Part shown: one piece after another, positions 16,545 to 25,597 of the stretch | How the letters are laid out: every line of letters starts with the position of its first letter | How positions within the stretch are numbered: position 1 is the first letter of the stretch | Assembly (NCBI RefSeq): GCF_013410545.1 | Contig: NZ_JACCFV010000001.1 | Span: 3,844,001 to 3,908,000 of the forward strand | Direction of reading: 5' to 3' | Source: Pseudoclavibacter chungangensis | GTDB lineage: Bacteria; Actinomycetota; Actinomycetes; Actinomycetales; Microbacteriaceae | Length of the DNA: 64,000 bases | Notes under the pieces: model-generated | The model's database searches: none | What the model was told of the DNA's origin: nothing | The model's input: the letters and a program-made list of their open reading frames with translations, nothing else | Translations under genes and position numbers: made by a program

Positions 16545-16568
16545 CTACACCCTCGTTTGCGATGAGCC
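16545..16568. repeat. Right terminal inverted repeat of ISL3 copy A
   Basis: Reverse complement of 8552-8575 with one mismatch (A/T at the thirteenth position). The neighbouring octamers differ, so no target duplication is visible. Confidence 0.85.
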
Positions 16569-16732
16569 CGGAATGTTGTCCCCCAGGCGCTGGGCGTCCA
16601 TCGTATTGGGGAGTTCGTACCGCGCGGCCACGCCGTTCGCTCGCGCCTTCGGAATCGACCCCGACAGCGAGTGATCGATCGACTCGACGATGCTGCGCAC
16701 TGTCGACCGGATCCCAGCTCGCTCGCGCTAGC

Positions 16733-18532
16733 GTGAAACCGAGCACGGCTCGGTGTCGGGGGACGCCGGTCCCGTGCCGTGATCTCGAGCGGGGGAGGCT
16801 CACGATCGACGACGTCGCATTCGCGCGGCGGCGCGCGACACGCTGGTCGGGGACGAGCCCCGTCGAGGTCGCGCAGTCGCTGCACACGGGGGCCAATCGG
16901 CTCGGCCGGGAGGGGCGCTTCGGCGACGCCGTGCGCGATCTCGAGCGCGCCATCGAGCTGTGGCGACGCCTCGCCGAGGCCGACCCCGACGCCTTCTCCG
17001 CACGCCTCGCGCGATCCCTGCACGCCGAATCGGTGTGGCTGGGGGCGGACGGGCTCCCCGACGAGGCGATGCGCCTGAGCGTCGAAGCCGTCGCGATCCT
17101 GCGCGCACGCCGTGCCCGCGCGCTCGATGGGGCCGACGAGGAACTCGCACGTGCCCTCAACGGTCTCGGCGCGGCGCTCGTCGCGATGGGGCGCCCCGCC
17201 GAGGCCGTCGCACCCGTCGCCGAGGCCGTCAGCCTCCGCCGATCGGCCGCATCGGACGGCGCACCGCGACGCACGATGGAGTTCGCGGCGACGCTCGTGC
17301 ACCTCGGGCGAACGCTCGACGCAGCCGGCCGCCACCGTGAGGCGCTGCCCGCACTCAACGAGGCCGAGCAGTTCTACCGGACCGCGGCGGAACACGACCC
17401 GGGGGCGGCAGGGACAGCACACGCCGATGTCGTCGACGCGATCGGACTCGCCTGTGAGGCGATCGGCGACGGTGACGCGGCCGTCCGCTTCTTCGCCGAA
17501 TCCGTCGACATCCGGGGCGCACTCGACGCGGCCCACGAACCTGCGCCCGGACTCGCCGCCTCGCTGCAGCACCTCGCGCGAGCGTTCGGCCGCGTCGGGC
17601 GGCTCATCGACGCCGCCGGGGCCGCCGATGCCGCCGTTCGGGTCGGACGGCGCACGACCAGCGAGCGCACGCCCGACGAGCGCGTCTCGTTCGCGGGGAT
17701 CCTCCTCACGGCCGCGGAGACGTCGAGCGTCGTCGGGCGCGCCGAGGCGGCGGCCAACCACGCCGGCGACGCGCTCGGTCTGCTCGGCTGCGCCACCGAC
17801 GGTCGTCGCCTCCGAGTGGCCGACGCGGGCGCCGTCGACGAGGCGACGGCCGCCGCACTCCGGGCCCGGGCGTTCCGAGCGCTCAGCAACGCCCTCGCGG
17901 GGAGCGGGCGGGACATCGAGGCCGCGCGTGCCGCCGAATGCGCCGTCGACGCGCTGCAACCGGCCGTCGAACACGACCGCGGTACCGTCGCGGGGCTCGA
18001 CGACACGGCCCTCGCGCTCGCCCTGCACCTCCACGCCCAGCGCCTTGCGACCGTCGGGCGCTGCCTCGAGGCGATGGACCGGAGCTCGGAGGCCGTGAAC
18101 CTGCTGCGCGCGACGGTGGCCGGTCGCCCGTCCGCCCGTGCCGAACTCGCCGTGGTGCTCGCCGACCACAGTGCCCGCACCGGCGAGGCAGGGCACCTGG
18201 CCAGAGCGCTCGAGCCCGTGGACGAGGCACTCGGGCTGCTCCGTGACGCACCCGGCACGACCCCCACCGAGACGCTCGCAGCGGTCCATCTCGTCCGAGC
18301 CGAACGACTCGGGGCGCTCGGCCGAGGCGACGAAGCCCTCGCCGACACGACGATGTCACTGCAACTGCTCCGTGACGCCACGGGCACCGAGGCCGTACGC
18401 CCACGCGAACTCCTCGCGAACGCCCTCCGCCGCCTCGCCACGCTGCTGCGCGCGGCGGGCCGCTCGGGCGAGGCGGAGCTCGCGGACGCCCGCGCCGCGA
18501 ACGTCGACACCTCGCCCGCCACGGCCGGCTGA
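16733..18532 (+). CDS. TPR-repeat protein, possibly 5'-truncated
   Basis: A protein of up to 599 residues, almost wholly helical. Tetratricopeptide-like units recur at roughly 34-55 residue intervals (LGREGRFGDAVRDLERAIEL, GAALVAMGRPAEAVAPVAEA, LDAAGRHREALPALNEAEQF, LGALGRGDEALADTTMSLQL). TPR arrays mediate protein contacts; no enzymatic domain is present. The start is uncertain. Homology-like sequence begins near 16800, where GGGGGAGG (16791-16797) precedes CTC-ACG-ATC without an ATG/GTG, and the open frame runs back into the IS repeat. The IS may have removed the real 5' end; GTG 16733 is a placeholder. Confidence 0.65.
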   Translation: MKPSTARCRGTPVPCRDLERGRLTIDDVAFARRRATRWSGTSPVEVAQSLHTGANRLGREGRFGDAVRDLERAIELWRRLAEADPDAFSARLARSLHAESVWLGADGLPDEAMRLSVEAVAILRARRARALDGADEELARALNGLGAALVAMGRPAEAVAPVAEAVSLRRSAASDGAPRRTMEFAATLVHLGRTLDAAGRHREALPALNEAEQFYRTAAEHDPGAAGTAHADVVDAIGLACEAIGDGDAAVRFFAESVDIRGALDAAHEPAPGLAASLQHLARAFGRVGRLIDAAGAADAAVRVGRRTTSERTPDERVSFAGILLTAAETSSVVGRAEAAANHAGDALGLLGCATDGRRLRVADAGAVDEATAAALRARAFRALSNALAGSGRDIEAARAAECAVDALQPAVEHDRGTVAGLDDTALALALHLHAQRLATVGRCLEAMDRSSEAVNLLRATVAGRPSARAELAVVLADHSARTGEAGHLARALEPVDEALGLLRDAPGTTPTETLAAVHLVRAERLGALGRGDEALADTTMSLQLLRDATGTEAVRPRELLANALRRLATLLRAAGRSGEAELADARAANVDTSPATAG

Positions 18533-18953
18533 TCGTCGTGCAGGGCCGGGCAGTGCGGGCCCGGGCCGGGCTGGGCCGTCAGCGGAGGACGGACCAGAGC
18601 ATCTGCCCGTCGCGGCGGTGCAGATCGCGTCCCCGGTCGACGAGCGTCGCCCGGTCCGGGGCCGGTTCGGTTGCCCGCGCCCCGTGACGGCTCATGAACG
18701 GCGGACCGGCGCGACGCGCAAGATGCCCCAGAACGGCACGCCAGGGACGGGACGGGGACGGGACGGCGGAAGGAATCGATGCGTCGGACATGAGCCGAGC
18801 ATCGTCATGTGCGACACCGAGCGCCTCCATCCGGACCAGGACGAATCCCGCCCCGGTCCGTGACACGGAACGACGGGACGCCCGATGGCGCCCGGAATCC
18901 GAAGCGATGCGAGTGGGCGGTGCGGGGGCGAGCGGGCGGGTCGAGGACGCCGG
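18533..18953. other. Gap with only a doubtful small ORF
   Basis: About 420 bases between convergent ends. The minus-strand frame 18579-18791 (about 70 codons, ending DLHRRDGQMLWSVLR) is the only candidate, with no ribosome site, and is not called. No terminator-like hairpin stands out. Confidence 0.35.
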
Positions 18954-21074
18954 TCAGTGGCGGCGGCGGAGCGTCGCCGCGGCACCGAGGGCGACGAGGA
19001 CGACGACCACGGCGAGCGTCACGTTCACCGCGGGTTCGTCACCGGTCGCCGCGAGTGCCGCCGCATCCGACGACCCCGTGGGGGACGCGGAGGGCTGCGG
19101 GAGGGCCGCGGCATGCTGTTGCCCGCTGCCGCTGCCGCTGCCGCTGCCGCTGCCGCTGCCGCTGCCGCTGCCGCTGCCGCTGCCGCTGCCGCTGCCGCTG
19201 CCGTTCTCGGACGCGGTCGTCGACGTCGCAGTGGCATCGTCCGGGGCGCCGGATGCCGCCGAGGTCGGGGGAGTCGGCACAGGAGTCGTCGAGGTGTGCG
19301 GGCCGCCCGGCGCCGAGGTGTCCGATGTCGGGGTGCCCGTCGGTGCAGCCGTCGACCCCGGCACGAGCGTCGACGTGCAGCCGGTCGCGTCGTCGCATGT
19401 CGCGTCGGCCTCGGCGGCGGTCGCCGAGGCCCGGGTCTCGAGGCGGTCGGTGCCCGCGAACGCCGGGCCGACGACGGCCTCGTAGGTCACGACGACCACG
19501 TCGCCGACCTGCAGCGTGCCCTTCCAGGTGAGCGACTCGTCCGTCAGCGTCGGCGCGCTGCCGCGCGTGGCCGAGACGCTGTCCGCGAGCAATTCGGCAT
19601 CGTCGACGACGCCCGCGAGGTCGACGTCGAGCACGACGTTCGTCAGCGGCGCGTTCCCCGCATTGCTCGCTTCGACCGAGTACGTCACGGTCTCGCCGGG
19701 CGGCACGGACTGTTCCGTGCCCGGGTCGCTCGTGACGGCCAGTCTGAGGGCGGGGTGCGCGTTGACGCACGTCGTGAGTTGCGTCGTGTCGTTCGACGGA
19801 GCGGGATCGGTCTCGTCCCCCACGACCGCGGCCGTGTTGTAGCTGCACTGTGCGGTCGCCGGCGCGATCGCCGAGTAGCTGAGCGTACGCTTCTCGCCGG
19901 GCCCGAGGCGCCCTCCCGGGCACGAGACGGTCGTTCCGGAGGTCGAGCACCGATCGGGGACCTCGAGGCCCGTGTAGCCCGCCGGCAGGACGTCGTTCAT
20001 CGTCCAGCCGGAACTCGGCGTCGAGCCCACGTTGCGCACCTCGACCGTCCAGGTCACCGGGGCGTTCGGCTCGGTCGTGTCCGGGCCCGACGTCGAGACC
20101 TCGAGATCGGCCTCGCCCGACACGCACGTCACGGCGCCGTCGCCCGGGTCGGTGGGGGATGGGACCTCGGACACGACGCGGAAGGTCGGGTAGTCGGCGG
20201 GGCCGATGTCCACCTGCGTCGTCGTGCCGGCGTCGTCGACGAAACCGAGGTTCCCGTTCCCGAACGTGAACACGCCCGTCGTCGTCCCGTCCACGTCGAG
20301 GCCGTTCGGTGCGGGGAACGTGGACACGACACCCGTGGCGGGGTCGAGGCGCAGGATGGCGCCGTTCGTGTCCTGTCGACCCCACAGGTAGCCGTCGGCC
20401 CAGCTCAGGTCGGCACCGAGGTCCGTGCCGGTCGGAACGACCTTGCGCGTGACGACCGAACCGCTGGTCGGCGCATAGTCGATGAACGTGCCGGAGCCGT
20501 CCTCGGGCACGATGAAGAGGTGGCCGTCGCTACTGAACGCCGCCGCCCGCGCGGCCTGGGCGGGGAGCCCGGCCGGCCGGCCGGTGGTCGTGACGCTGCC
20601 GGACTCGCGGTCGACCGTGAGCAGGTCACCCGTTCGCACACGTGTGCCGGCCGCATCGGTCGGCGCCGTGCCGTCCGCGATGTCGGCGATCGCGCGGATC
20701 GTCCCGTCCGTCGGGTCGAGCGCGATGGCGCCGTAGCGGACACCGGCGATACCGCCGATCTGCTCCGAGGTGTAGCGGCCGTCGTGGGCGCCGATGCGGA
20801 AGAGCTGTGAGCTGCCGTCGACGACCTTCGACTCGTAGCGACTCGAGACGGGGCACGTCCCGGCGGTGACGTGAGCGGCGTGCGGGCCCGTGCCGGTGGA
20901 CGACGCCGCCGATCGCGACGCCGCGGCGCTCGTGGGGCCGGCGGGAAGGACGACGAGCGCGAGCAGGGTGACGAGCGCGGCGAGTGCCGTCGTCGCAGCG
21001 GCCGTGGCGCGTCGACGTCCTGCGCGGGAGCGCGGATCTCGTCGAGGCGCACCAGCGGGTGCGACGAAGGGCAT
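18954..21074 (-). CDS. LAxTG-anchored surface protein with DUF11-like repeats
   Basis: A 706-residue secreted wall protein. A long basic N-terminus and hydrophobic core (to ~residue 50, ending SAAA) form a signal peptide. Residues ~60-330 look like a beta-propeller-type region (repeated DG/TG strands). Residues ~335-600 carry two DUF11-type beta-sandwich units (VTWTVEVRNVGSTPSSGWT; VTYSVEASNAGNAPLTNVVL). A Thr/Pro-rich stalk and an uninterrupted Gly-Ser run follow, then LAATG at ~674-678, a hydrophobic helix and RRRH. LAxTG is the motif used by class E sortases in high-GC actinobacteria. No sortase gene lies nearby. Confidence 0.8.
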   Translation of the reverse strand: MPFVAPAGAPRRDPRSRAGRRRATAAATTALAALVTLLALVVLPAGPTSAAASRSAASSTGTGPHAAHVTAGTCPVSSRYESKVVDGSSQLFRIGAHDGRYTSEQIGGIAGVRYGAIALDPTDGTIRAIADIADGTAPTDAAGTRVRTGDLLTVDRESGSVTTTGRPAGLPAQAARAAAFSSDGHLFIVPEDGSGTFIDYAPTSGSVVTRKVVPTGTDLGADLSWADGYLWGRQDTNGAILRLDPATGVVSTFPAPNGLDVDGTTTGVFTFGNGNLGFVDDAGTTTQVDIGPADYPTFRVVSEVPSPTDPGDGAVTCVSGEADLEVSTSGPDTTEPNAPVTWTVEVRNVGSTPSSGWTMNDVLPAGYTGLEVPDRCSTSGTTVSCPGGRLGPGEKRTLSYSAIAPATAQCSYNTAAVVGDETDPAPSNDTTQLTTCVNAHPALRLAVTSDPGTEQSVPPGETVTYSVEASNAGNAPLTNVVLDVDLAGVVDDAELLADSVSATRGSAPTLTDESLTWKGTLQVGDVVVVTYEAVVGPAFAGTDRLETRASATAAEADATCDDATGCTSTLVPGSTAAPTGTPTSDTSAPGGPHTSTTPVPTPPTSAASGAPDDATATSTTASENGSGSGSGSGSGSGSGSGSGSGSGSGSGQQHAAALPQPSASPTGSSDAAALAATGDEPAVNVTLAVVVVLVALGAAATLRRRH
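19123..19200 (-). repeat. Hexanucleotide array encoding the Gly-Ser stalk
   Basis: Thirteen perfect consecutive copies of CCGCTG (plus strand), read on the minus strand as alternating Ser and Gly codons of the surface protein. Perfect short repeats like this expand and contract by slippage. Because the unit is six bases, the frame is preserved and only stalk length would change. Confidence 0.9.
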
Positions 21075-21375
21075 GGTGGATCGTTTCCGGCCTGAGCCCC
21101 GCCACTCCCCCCGGAGCGGTGCAACGTGATGGGCCCGGAACGGCCTGTGCTCGTGCGTGTCGGGTTTCCTCGACGCGATGGAACGTGCGTCACCGACGCG
21201 ACGGGCGCGCCGACCTTTCAGATCCTACTGACAGCGAGGTCACGCGTTGGTCGCGGGAGGTCACGTTCGCACAACTGTCCACCCGGTCACCCCCAGCGCT
21301 CACTCCCCACCCGACCCCCCACCCGACCCCCCCGAGCCCCCACCCGAACCCCCGCCCCGCCCGTGCCCCACAAAC
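21075..21375. other. Gap upstream of the LAxTG gene
   Basis: About 300 bases holding the promoter region of the LAxTG gene. A C-rich tract at 21300-21365 consists of irregular CCCACCCGA-like repeats. No gene is seen. Confidence 0.4.
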
Positions 21376-21428
21376 AAAGCCGGGTTGTTGCTACCGGGCC
21401 CCGGGCCGGGTAGCAACAACCCGGCTTT
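21376..21428. terminator. Long palindrome / bidirectional terminator, copy 1
   Basis: AAAGCCGGGTTGTTGCTACC and its reverse complement flank a GC-rich centre, giving a 20-base perfect outer stem with an A-run before and a T-run after. It lies 25 bases downstream of the M56 stop (21454, minus strand), a terminator position. Almost the same 53 bases recur at 46192-46248. Confidence 0.75.
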
Positions 21429-21453
21429 CTCTGCTGGCCCTGGCGGAGTGAGA

Positions 21454-22413
21454 TCAGAGGGGGAGCGTGAGCACGAGCGTCGGCACCGCGACGAGCGAGA
21501 CCGCTGCGGCGATCACGAGTGCGCGTGCGCCGAGGCCGAGCGGAGGGCGCGGATCGGCGAGTCTCGTCAGCCGCGCGCGCAGCACGGTCGTGCGCTCGTC
21601 GAAGCCCTCGTCCACCTCGGCGGGCGCGGTCGCGCGATCTCCGTGCTCCGCCTGGCCGGTGATGTGCGCCCGCTCCGCGACCGTGAGGGCGGCCCGCGCG
21701 ACCGTCGAGTCGTCCGTCACGGCACGTGCCCGGTCGTCCGCGAGCATCTCGACGAGCGCCGTCACGCTCGATTCCGCGAGCGCCGCGATCGGGAATCCCG
21801 GCAGCGCGGCATGCCATGCGCGGAACGCGATGAGCACGATGTCGTGGCGCTGCTGCAGGTGCGCCTCCTCGTGGGCGACGACCGCCGTGAGCTCCTCGCG
21901 CGAGAGCGAGTCGATGAGGCCCTTCGACAGCACTGTCAGACTCCCGAACCCGCGCGGCAGGCAGTACGCGAGCGGCGTCGCGTCGTCGAGCACGCGGGTC
22001 TTCTCCCGCGTCGGGTGCGGGGAGGACAGCAGCGCGAGGAGTTCGTCGTGGCGCTTGCGCTGTGCCCGCACCCGAACCATCGTCGTCGCGAGGTTCGCGA
22101 GCAGGTAGCCCGCGATCGTGGCGGCGGCGAGCAGCGCACCGAACGAGATGATGGGCAGCGCGACCTGGCCACCCGGGAGCGAGGAGCGCACCGCGCCGAG
22201 CACGGCCGACGGCAGGGAGTCGCCGTAGGGCGCGAGGCCGAGGCACAGCGGCGCGCCGATCATCGACAGGCCACCGGCGAGCGCGATCGCCTGCCACAGC
22301 ACGAGCGCCGTCCCCGGCGCGCGACTGGGCCAGCCCGCGCGAGCGAGCAGCATCGGTGCGGGCCAGGCGAGCAGCACCGCGAGGACGGCGAGCGCGGCGG
22401 CGGTGAGGAGCAC
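21454..22413 (-). CDS. M56-family (BlaR1/MecR1-like) membrane metallopeptidase
   Basis: A 319-residue protein with N-terminal transmembrane helices (~4-25, 35-55, 88-110), a cytosolic zinc-protease domain with H181-E-E-A-H185, and a last helix at ~295-315. BlaR1-type proteins cleave or inactivate BlaI when the envelope is stressed, but this one lacks a C-terminal penicillin-binding sensor, as actinobacterial M56 proteins usually do. It starts 13 bases after the BlaI-like gene and is co-transcribed with it. The signal it senses is unknown. Confidence 0.85.
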   Translation of the reverse strand: MLLTAAALAVLAVLLAWPAPMLLARAGWPSRAPGTALVLWQAIALAGGLSMIGAPLCLGLAPYGDSLPSAVLGAVRSSLPGGQVALPIISFGALLAAATIAGYLLANLATTMVRVRAQRKRHDELLALLSSPHPTREKTRVLDDATPLAYCLPRGFGSLTVLSKGLIDSLSREELTAVVAHEEAHLQQRHDIVLIAFRAWHAALPGFPIAALAESSVTALVEMLADDRARAVTDDSTVARAALTVAERAHITGQAEHGDRATAPAEVDEGFDERTTVLRARLTRLADPRPPLGLGARALVIAAAVSLVAVPTLVLTLPL

Positions 22414-22426
22414 GGCGCCGCCGGGA

Positions 22427-22789
22427 CTACGCGCGGGGTTGGAGCAGGTGCCGCAGCGTCTCGGCGTCGGCCGGGCTGACCCCGCCCACGAAACGCTCGA
22501 GGACGGCCTGGTGGTCGCTACCGTCGACGAGGACCTGGTGCATGAGCTCGGCCATGTAGTCGGCGCGGGCCGCGGTGGGCTCGTAGTGGTGGGGGCGCGA
22601 GCGGCGCTCGACCGTCACGAAGCCCTTCTTCTCGAGGCGGCCGAGGACCGTGAGGACGGTCGTGACGGCCGGGGCCCCGTCGCCCAGTACCTCCTGGAGC
22701 TCGTAGGCGGTGCGTTTGCCGTCGGCATCCCACAGGGCGTCCATGAGGGCGCGCTCGAGGGCGCCGAGGGTCGCGGTGGAGTGGGCCAT
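22427..22789 (-). CDS. BlaI/MecI/CopY-family repressor
   Basis: A 120-residue winged-helix repressor of normal family length: LGALERALMDALWDADGKRT, then VTTVLTVLGRLEKKGFVTVE, the recognition helix and wing, followed by a C-terminal dimerisation region. BlaI proteins dissociate from DNA when cleaved by their M56 partner, encoded next. The gene is divergent from cydA; a palindrome at 22862-22876 between them is the likely operator, which would place the cytochrome bd operon under this repressor as well as itself. Confidence 0.88.
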   Translation of the reverse strand: MAHSTATLGALERALMDALWDADGKRTAYELQEVLGDGAPAVTTVLTVLGRLEKKGFVTVERRSRPHHYEPTAARADYMAELMHQVLVDGSDHQAVLERFVGGVSPADAETLRHLLQPRA

Positions 22790-22861
22790 GGCTGGATTCT
22801 ACCCGAGGTCGAAGAATTTTCGCGTGTCGTCGAAGTCAATTCGCCTCGACGTCGAACTAGT

Positions 22862-22876
22862 TCTACGGCCTGTAGA
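22862..22876. promoter_or_regulatory. Candidate BlaI operator between blaI and cydA
   Basis: TCTAC-GGCCT-GTAGA is a perfect 5+5 inverted repeat, 21 bases before the cydA start. It resembles the TACA/TGTA-type dyads bound by BlaI/CopY proteins. Its closeness to the cydA ATG (22898) would block transcription initiation. Confidence 0.6.
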
Positions 22877-22897
22877 AAACGTCATAGACTCGTCGTC

Positions 22898-24526
22898 ATG
22901 GATCCGCTCGACATCGCCCGGTGGCAGTTCGGCATCACCACCGTGTACCACTTCCTCATGGTTCCCCTGACCATCGGTCTCGGCGCCATGACGGTCTACT
23001 TCCAGGCCCGCTGGGTGCGCTCGGGCGACGATCGCTGGCTTCGCATGACCAAGTTCTGGGGCAAGCTCTACCTCATCAACTTCATCCTCGGCGTCGCGAC
23101 CGGACTGGTGCAGGAGTTCCAGTTCGGCATGGCGTGGAGCGAGTACTCGCGCTTCGTCGGTGACGTGTTCGGCGCACCGCTCGCGATGGAGGGCCTGCTC
23201 GCGTTCTTCATCGAGTCGACGTTCCTCGGCGTGTGGATCTTCGGCTGGGGTCGCCTGCCGAAGAAGGTGCACCTGACGTCGCTCGTGCTCGCGGTCACGG
23301 CGTCGTGGGTCTCGGCCTACTTCATCATCGTCGCGAACTCGTGGATGCAGCACCCCGTCGGTGTCGAGCTCGTCGACGGTCGGCCCGTGCTCACCGACAT
23401 CTGGGCCGTGCTCGGCAACAACACCGCGATCGCGGCGTACACGCACGCGCTCGCCGGGTCGCTCGCGGTGGCCGGCGGATTCCTCATCGGCATCTCCTGG
23501 TACCACCTGTGGCGCCGTCGCCGCGACGGCATCGACACGGTCGGCGCGGACGGCCAGGTCATCGTCGGCGAGTCGAGCCAGGTCCCGAGCCGTGACCGGA
23601 CCGACCACTCCGTCTGGATCTCGTCGCTCCGCATCGGGGCCGTCGTCGCGATCTTCGGGTTCGCGGCCGTCTCGATCACGGGCGACATCCAGGGCAAACT
23701 CATGTACGAGCAGCAGCCCATGAAGATGGCCGCGGCCGAGGCCGCGTGCCACACGGGTACCGACTTCTCCGTCCTCTCGCTCGGTGACCCCGGTACGCGC
23801 GATTGCTCGAGCATCGTCACGGTCATCGAGGTTCCCGGCGTCCTCTCCTTCCTCGCGAAGGGCGACTTCACGACCGAGGTGCCCGGCATCACCGAGCTCG
23901 AGCCGCAGTACCAGGAGATGTACGGCACGACGATCCCCGACGACCCGCGCTACGGCGCGCACGCGGGCACCGAGGTGCAGTACGTGCCGCTCATGTGGGT
24001 CACGTACTGGGGCTTCCGTCTCATGATCGGTCTCGGCGCGATCTCGGCCTTCGCCGCGGCCGTCGCCCTGTGGCTCACGCGCAAGGGCACCGTGCCGAGT
24101 TCGATCTGGATCATGCGACTCGCGATCCTCGGCATCGTCGCGCCGTTCGCCGCGAACTCGGCGGGCTGGATCTTCACGGAGCTCGGACGACAGCCGTTCG
24201 TCGTCGCACCGAACCCCGACCCGTCGGGCGTCGACGGCGTGTTCATGTACACCGCGGCCGCGGTCTCGCCGGGTGTCACCGCGGGTGAGTTGCTGTTCTC
24301 GACCATCTCGCTGACGCTCGTGTACGGCGTGCTCGCGATCGTCGAGATCGCGCTGCTCGTGAAATACACGCGCGGCGGCGTTGCGGCGGCGATGCCGGAA
24401 CTCGCGGCACACCACGACGAATCCGACGACCACGACGACGGCGACGGTCCGACGGACGGCGACGGTGCGGACGGCGAGAAGCCCCGCAAGGCCGCGTCCG
24501 ACGACGTCCTCGCCTTCGCCTACTGA
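22898..24526 (+). CDS. cydA: Cytochrome bd quinol oxidase subunit I
   Basis: A 542-residue integral membrane subunit that oxidises quinol and reduces O2. Expected residues are visible: H18 (high-spin heme b595 ligand region), E98 and E106 in MEGLLAFFIESTF (proton channel), H183 in YTHALAG (b558), the Q-loop GDIQGKLMYEQQPMKMAAAEA, and GRQPF at 430-434. The Q-loop is of the short type. The C-terminal ~50 residues are an Asp-rich cytosolic tail (HHDESDDHDDGDG) not needed for catalysis. ATG 22898 starts the canonical MDPLDIARWQFG. First gene of cydA-cydB-cydDC. Confidence 0.97.
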   Translation: MDPLDIARWQFGITTVYHFLMVPLTIGLGAMTVYFQARWVRSGDDRWLRMTKFWGKLYLINFILGVATGLVQEFQFGMAWSEYSRFVGDVFGAPLAMEGLLAFFIESTFLGVWIFGWGRLPKKVHLTSLVLAVTASWVSAYFIIVANSWMQHPVGVELVDGRPVLTDIWAVLGNNTAIAAYTHALAGSLAVAGGFLIGISWYHLWRRRRDGIDTVGADGQVIVGESSQVPSRDRTDHSVWISSLRIGAVVAIFGFAAVSITGDIQGKLMYEQQPMKMAAAEAACHTGTDFSVLSLGDPGTRDCSSIVTVIEVPGVLSFLAKGDFTTEVPGITELEPQYQEMYGTTIPDDPRYGAHAGTEVQYVPLMWVTYWGFRLMIGLGAISAFAAAVALWLTRKGTVPSSIWIMRLAILGIVAPFAANSAGWIFTELGRQPFVVAPNPDPSGVDGVFMYTAAAVSPGVTAGELLFSTISLTLVYGVLAIVEIALLVKYTRGGVAAAMPELAAHHDESDDHDDGDGPTDGDGADGEKPRKAASDDVLAFAY

Positions 24527-24547
24527 CGACCCGAGCGGAGAATCGAC

Positions 24548-25597
24548 ATGGAACCCCTGCAGATCGTCTGGTTCGGCGCCATCGCGGCGCTGTGGATCGG
24601 CTACCTCCTCCTCGAGGGCTTCGACCTCGGCGTCGGCATGCTCATGCTCGTCGGTGTCCGCGGTGACGCGGAGCAGCGCGAGCAGGACCGCCGCGTCATG
24701 CTCAACACGATCGGCCCCGTGTGGGACGGGAACGAGGTGTGGCTCATCACGGCGGGCGCGGCGATCTTCGCGGCGTTCCCACTCTGGTACGCCTCGCTGT
24801 TCTCGACCCTGTACGTGGCGCTCACGCTCGTGCTCCTCGGCCTCATCATGCGCGCCGTCGCGATCGAGTACCGCGGCAAGCGCAACACCGACCGGTGGCG
24901 CACGATGTGGACGTGGGCGCTCGGTCTCGGCTCGTTCGTCTCGGCGTTCGGGATCGGCGCCGCGCTCGCGCTCACGACGACCGGTCTCCCGATCAACGAG
25001 TACGGCGACCGGGAGGGCGGCCCGCTCTCCTGGTTCTCGCTCGGTGCCGTGCTCGGTGGGCTCGGTGTCGTCGGGTTCAGCATCGTGCACGCGCAGGCGT
25101 TCCTCGCGCTCAAGTCCGATGGTCCGGTGCGCGAGCGCGCGAACCGCTTCGCGCGCAGCTGGGGGCTCCTCCTGCTGCTGCCGATCGTGGGCTGGGTGCT
25201 GCAGGTGCAGTTCCTCTCGGGCTCGGTGTGGTCGTGGGCGCTCGTCGTCGTCGCGGTGCTCGCGCTCGTCGGCTCGATCGTCGCGGCGTTCCGGCGTCGC
25301 GAGGGATGGACGTTCGTCGGCATGTGCGGTTTCCTCGTCGCGGGCGCCGCGGCGATCTTCACCGCCGCGTTCCCCGTCGTCATCCCGTCGACGCTCGACC
25401 CGGCGTTCGATCTCACGATCATGAACGCCTCCAGCTCCAGCTATACCCTCGGCGTCATGACCATCGTCGCGTCGTTCGGCCTGCCGCTCGTGCTCGCCTA
25501 CCAGGCGTGGAGCTACTGGGTCTTCCGCCGTCGCGTCGGCCCCGAGTCGATCCCGGCCGCCCACACGGTGACCCCGGCGGTGCACCAGGATGCGTGA
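24548..25597 (+). CDS. cydB: Cytochrome bd quinol oxidase subunit II
   Basis: A 349-residue membrane subunit with nine hydrophobic helices. The conserved opening MEPLQIVWFGAIAALWIGYLL is followed by LLEGFDLGVGML, and GPVWDGNEVWL occurs near residues 58-68. It begins 21 bases after cydA behind GAGCGGAGAA and overlaps the ABC gene by eight bases. It supports subunit I structurally and is required for assembly of the oxidase. Confidence 0.96.
   Translation: MEPLQIVWFGAIAALWIGYLLLEGFDLGVGMLMLVGVRGDAEQREQDRRVMLNTIGPVWDGNEVWLITAGAAIFAAFPLWYASLFSTLYVALTLVLLGLIMRAVAIEYRGKRNTDRWRTMWTWALGLGSFVSAFGIGAALALTTTGLPINEYGDREGGPLSWFSLGAVLGGLGVVGFSIVHAQAFLALKSDGPVRERANRFARSWGLLLLLPIVGWVLQVQFLSGSVWSWALVVVAVLALVGSIVAAFRRREGWTFVGMCGFLVAGAAAIFTAAFPVVIPSTLDPAFDLTIMNASSSSYTLGVMTIVASFGLPLVLAYQAWSYWVFRRRVGPESIPAAHTVTPAVHQDA

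Larger units (their letters stand above)
8552..16568 (-). mobile_element. ISL3-family insertion sequence (copy A), interrupted by an integrative element
   Basis: Terminal inverted repeats match at 23 of 24 positions: 8552-8575 (GGCTCATCGCAATCGAGG...) and the reverse complement of 16545-16568. Removing the inserted 8951-15543 restores one transposase gene of about 436 codons, normal for ISL3. The flanking octamers (AGTATGAA left, CGGAATGT right) do not match, so there is no target duplication; the IS has either recombined with another copy or lost flanking DNA. Without the insert the IS would be about 1.4 kb. Confidence 0.85.

Noticed and set aside
8544..16576. Target site duplication around ISL3 copy A
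   Set aside because: AGTATGAA and CGGAATGT do not match in any nearby register.
18579..18866. Small Arg-rich minus-strand ORF
   Set aside because: No ribosome site, no recognised family, and overlapping plus-strand frames are equally open.
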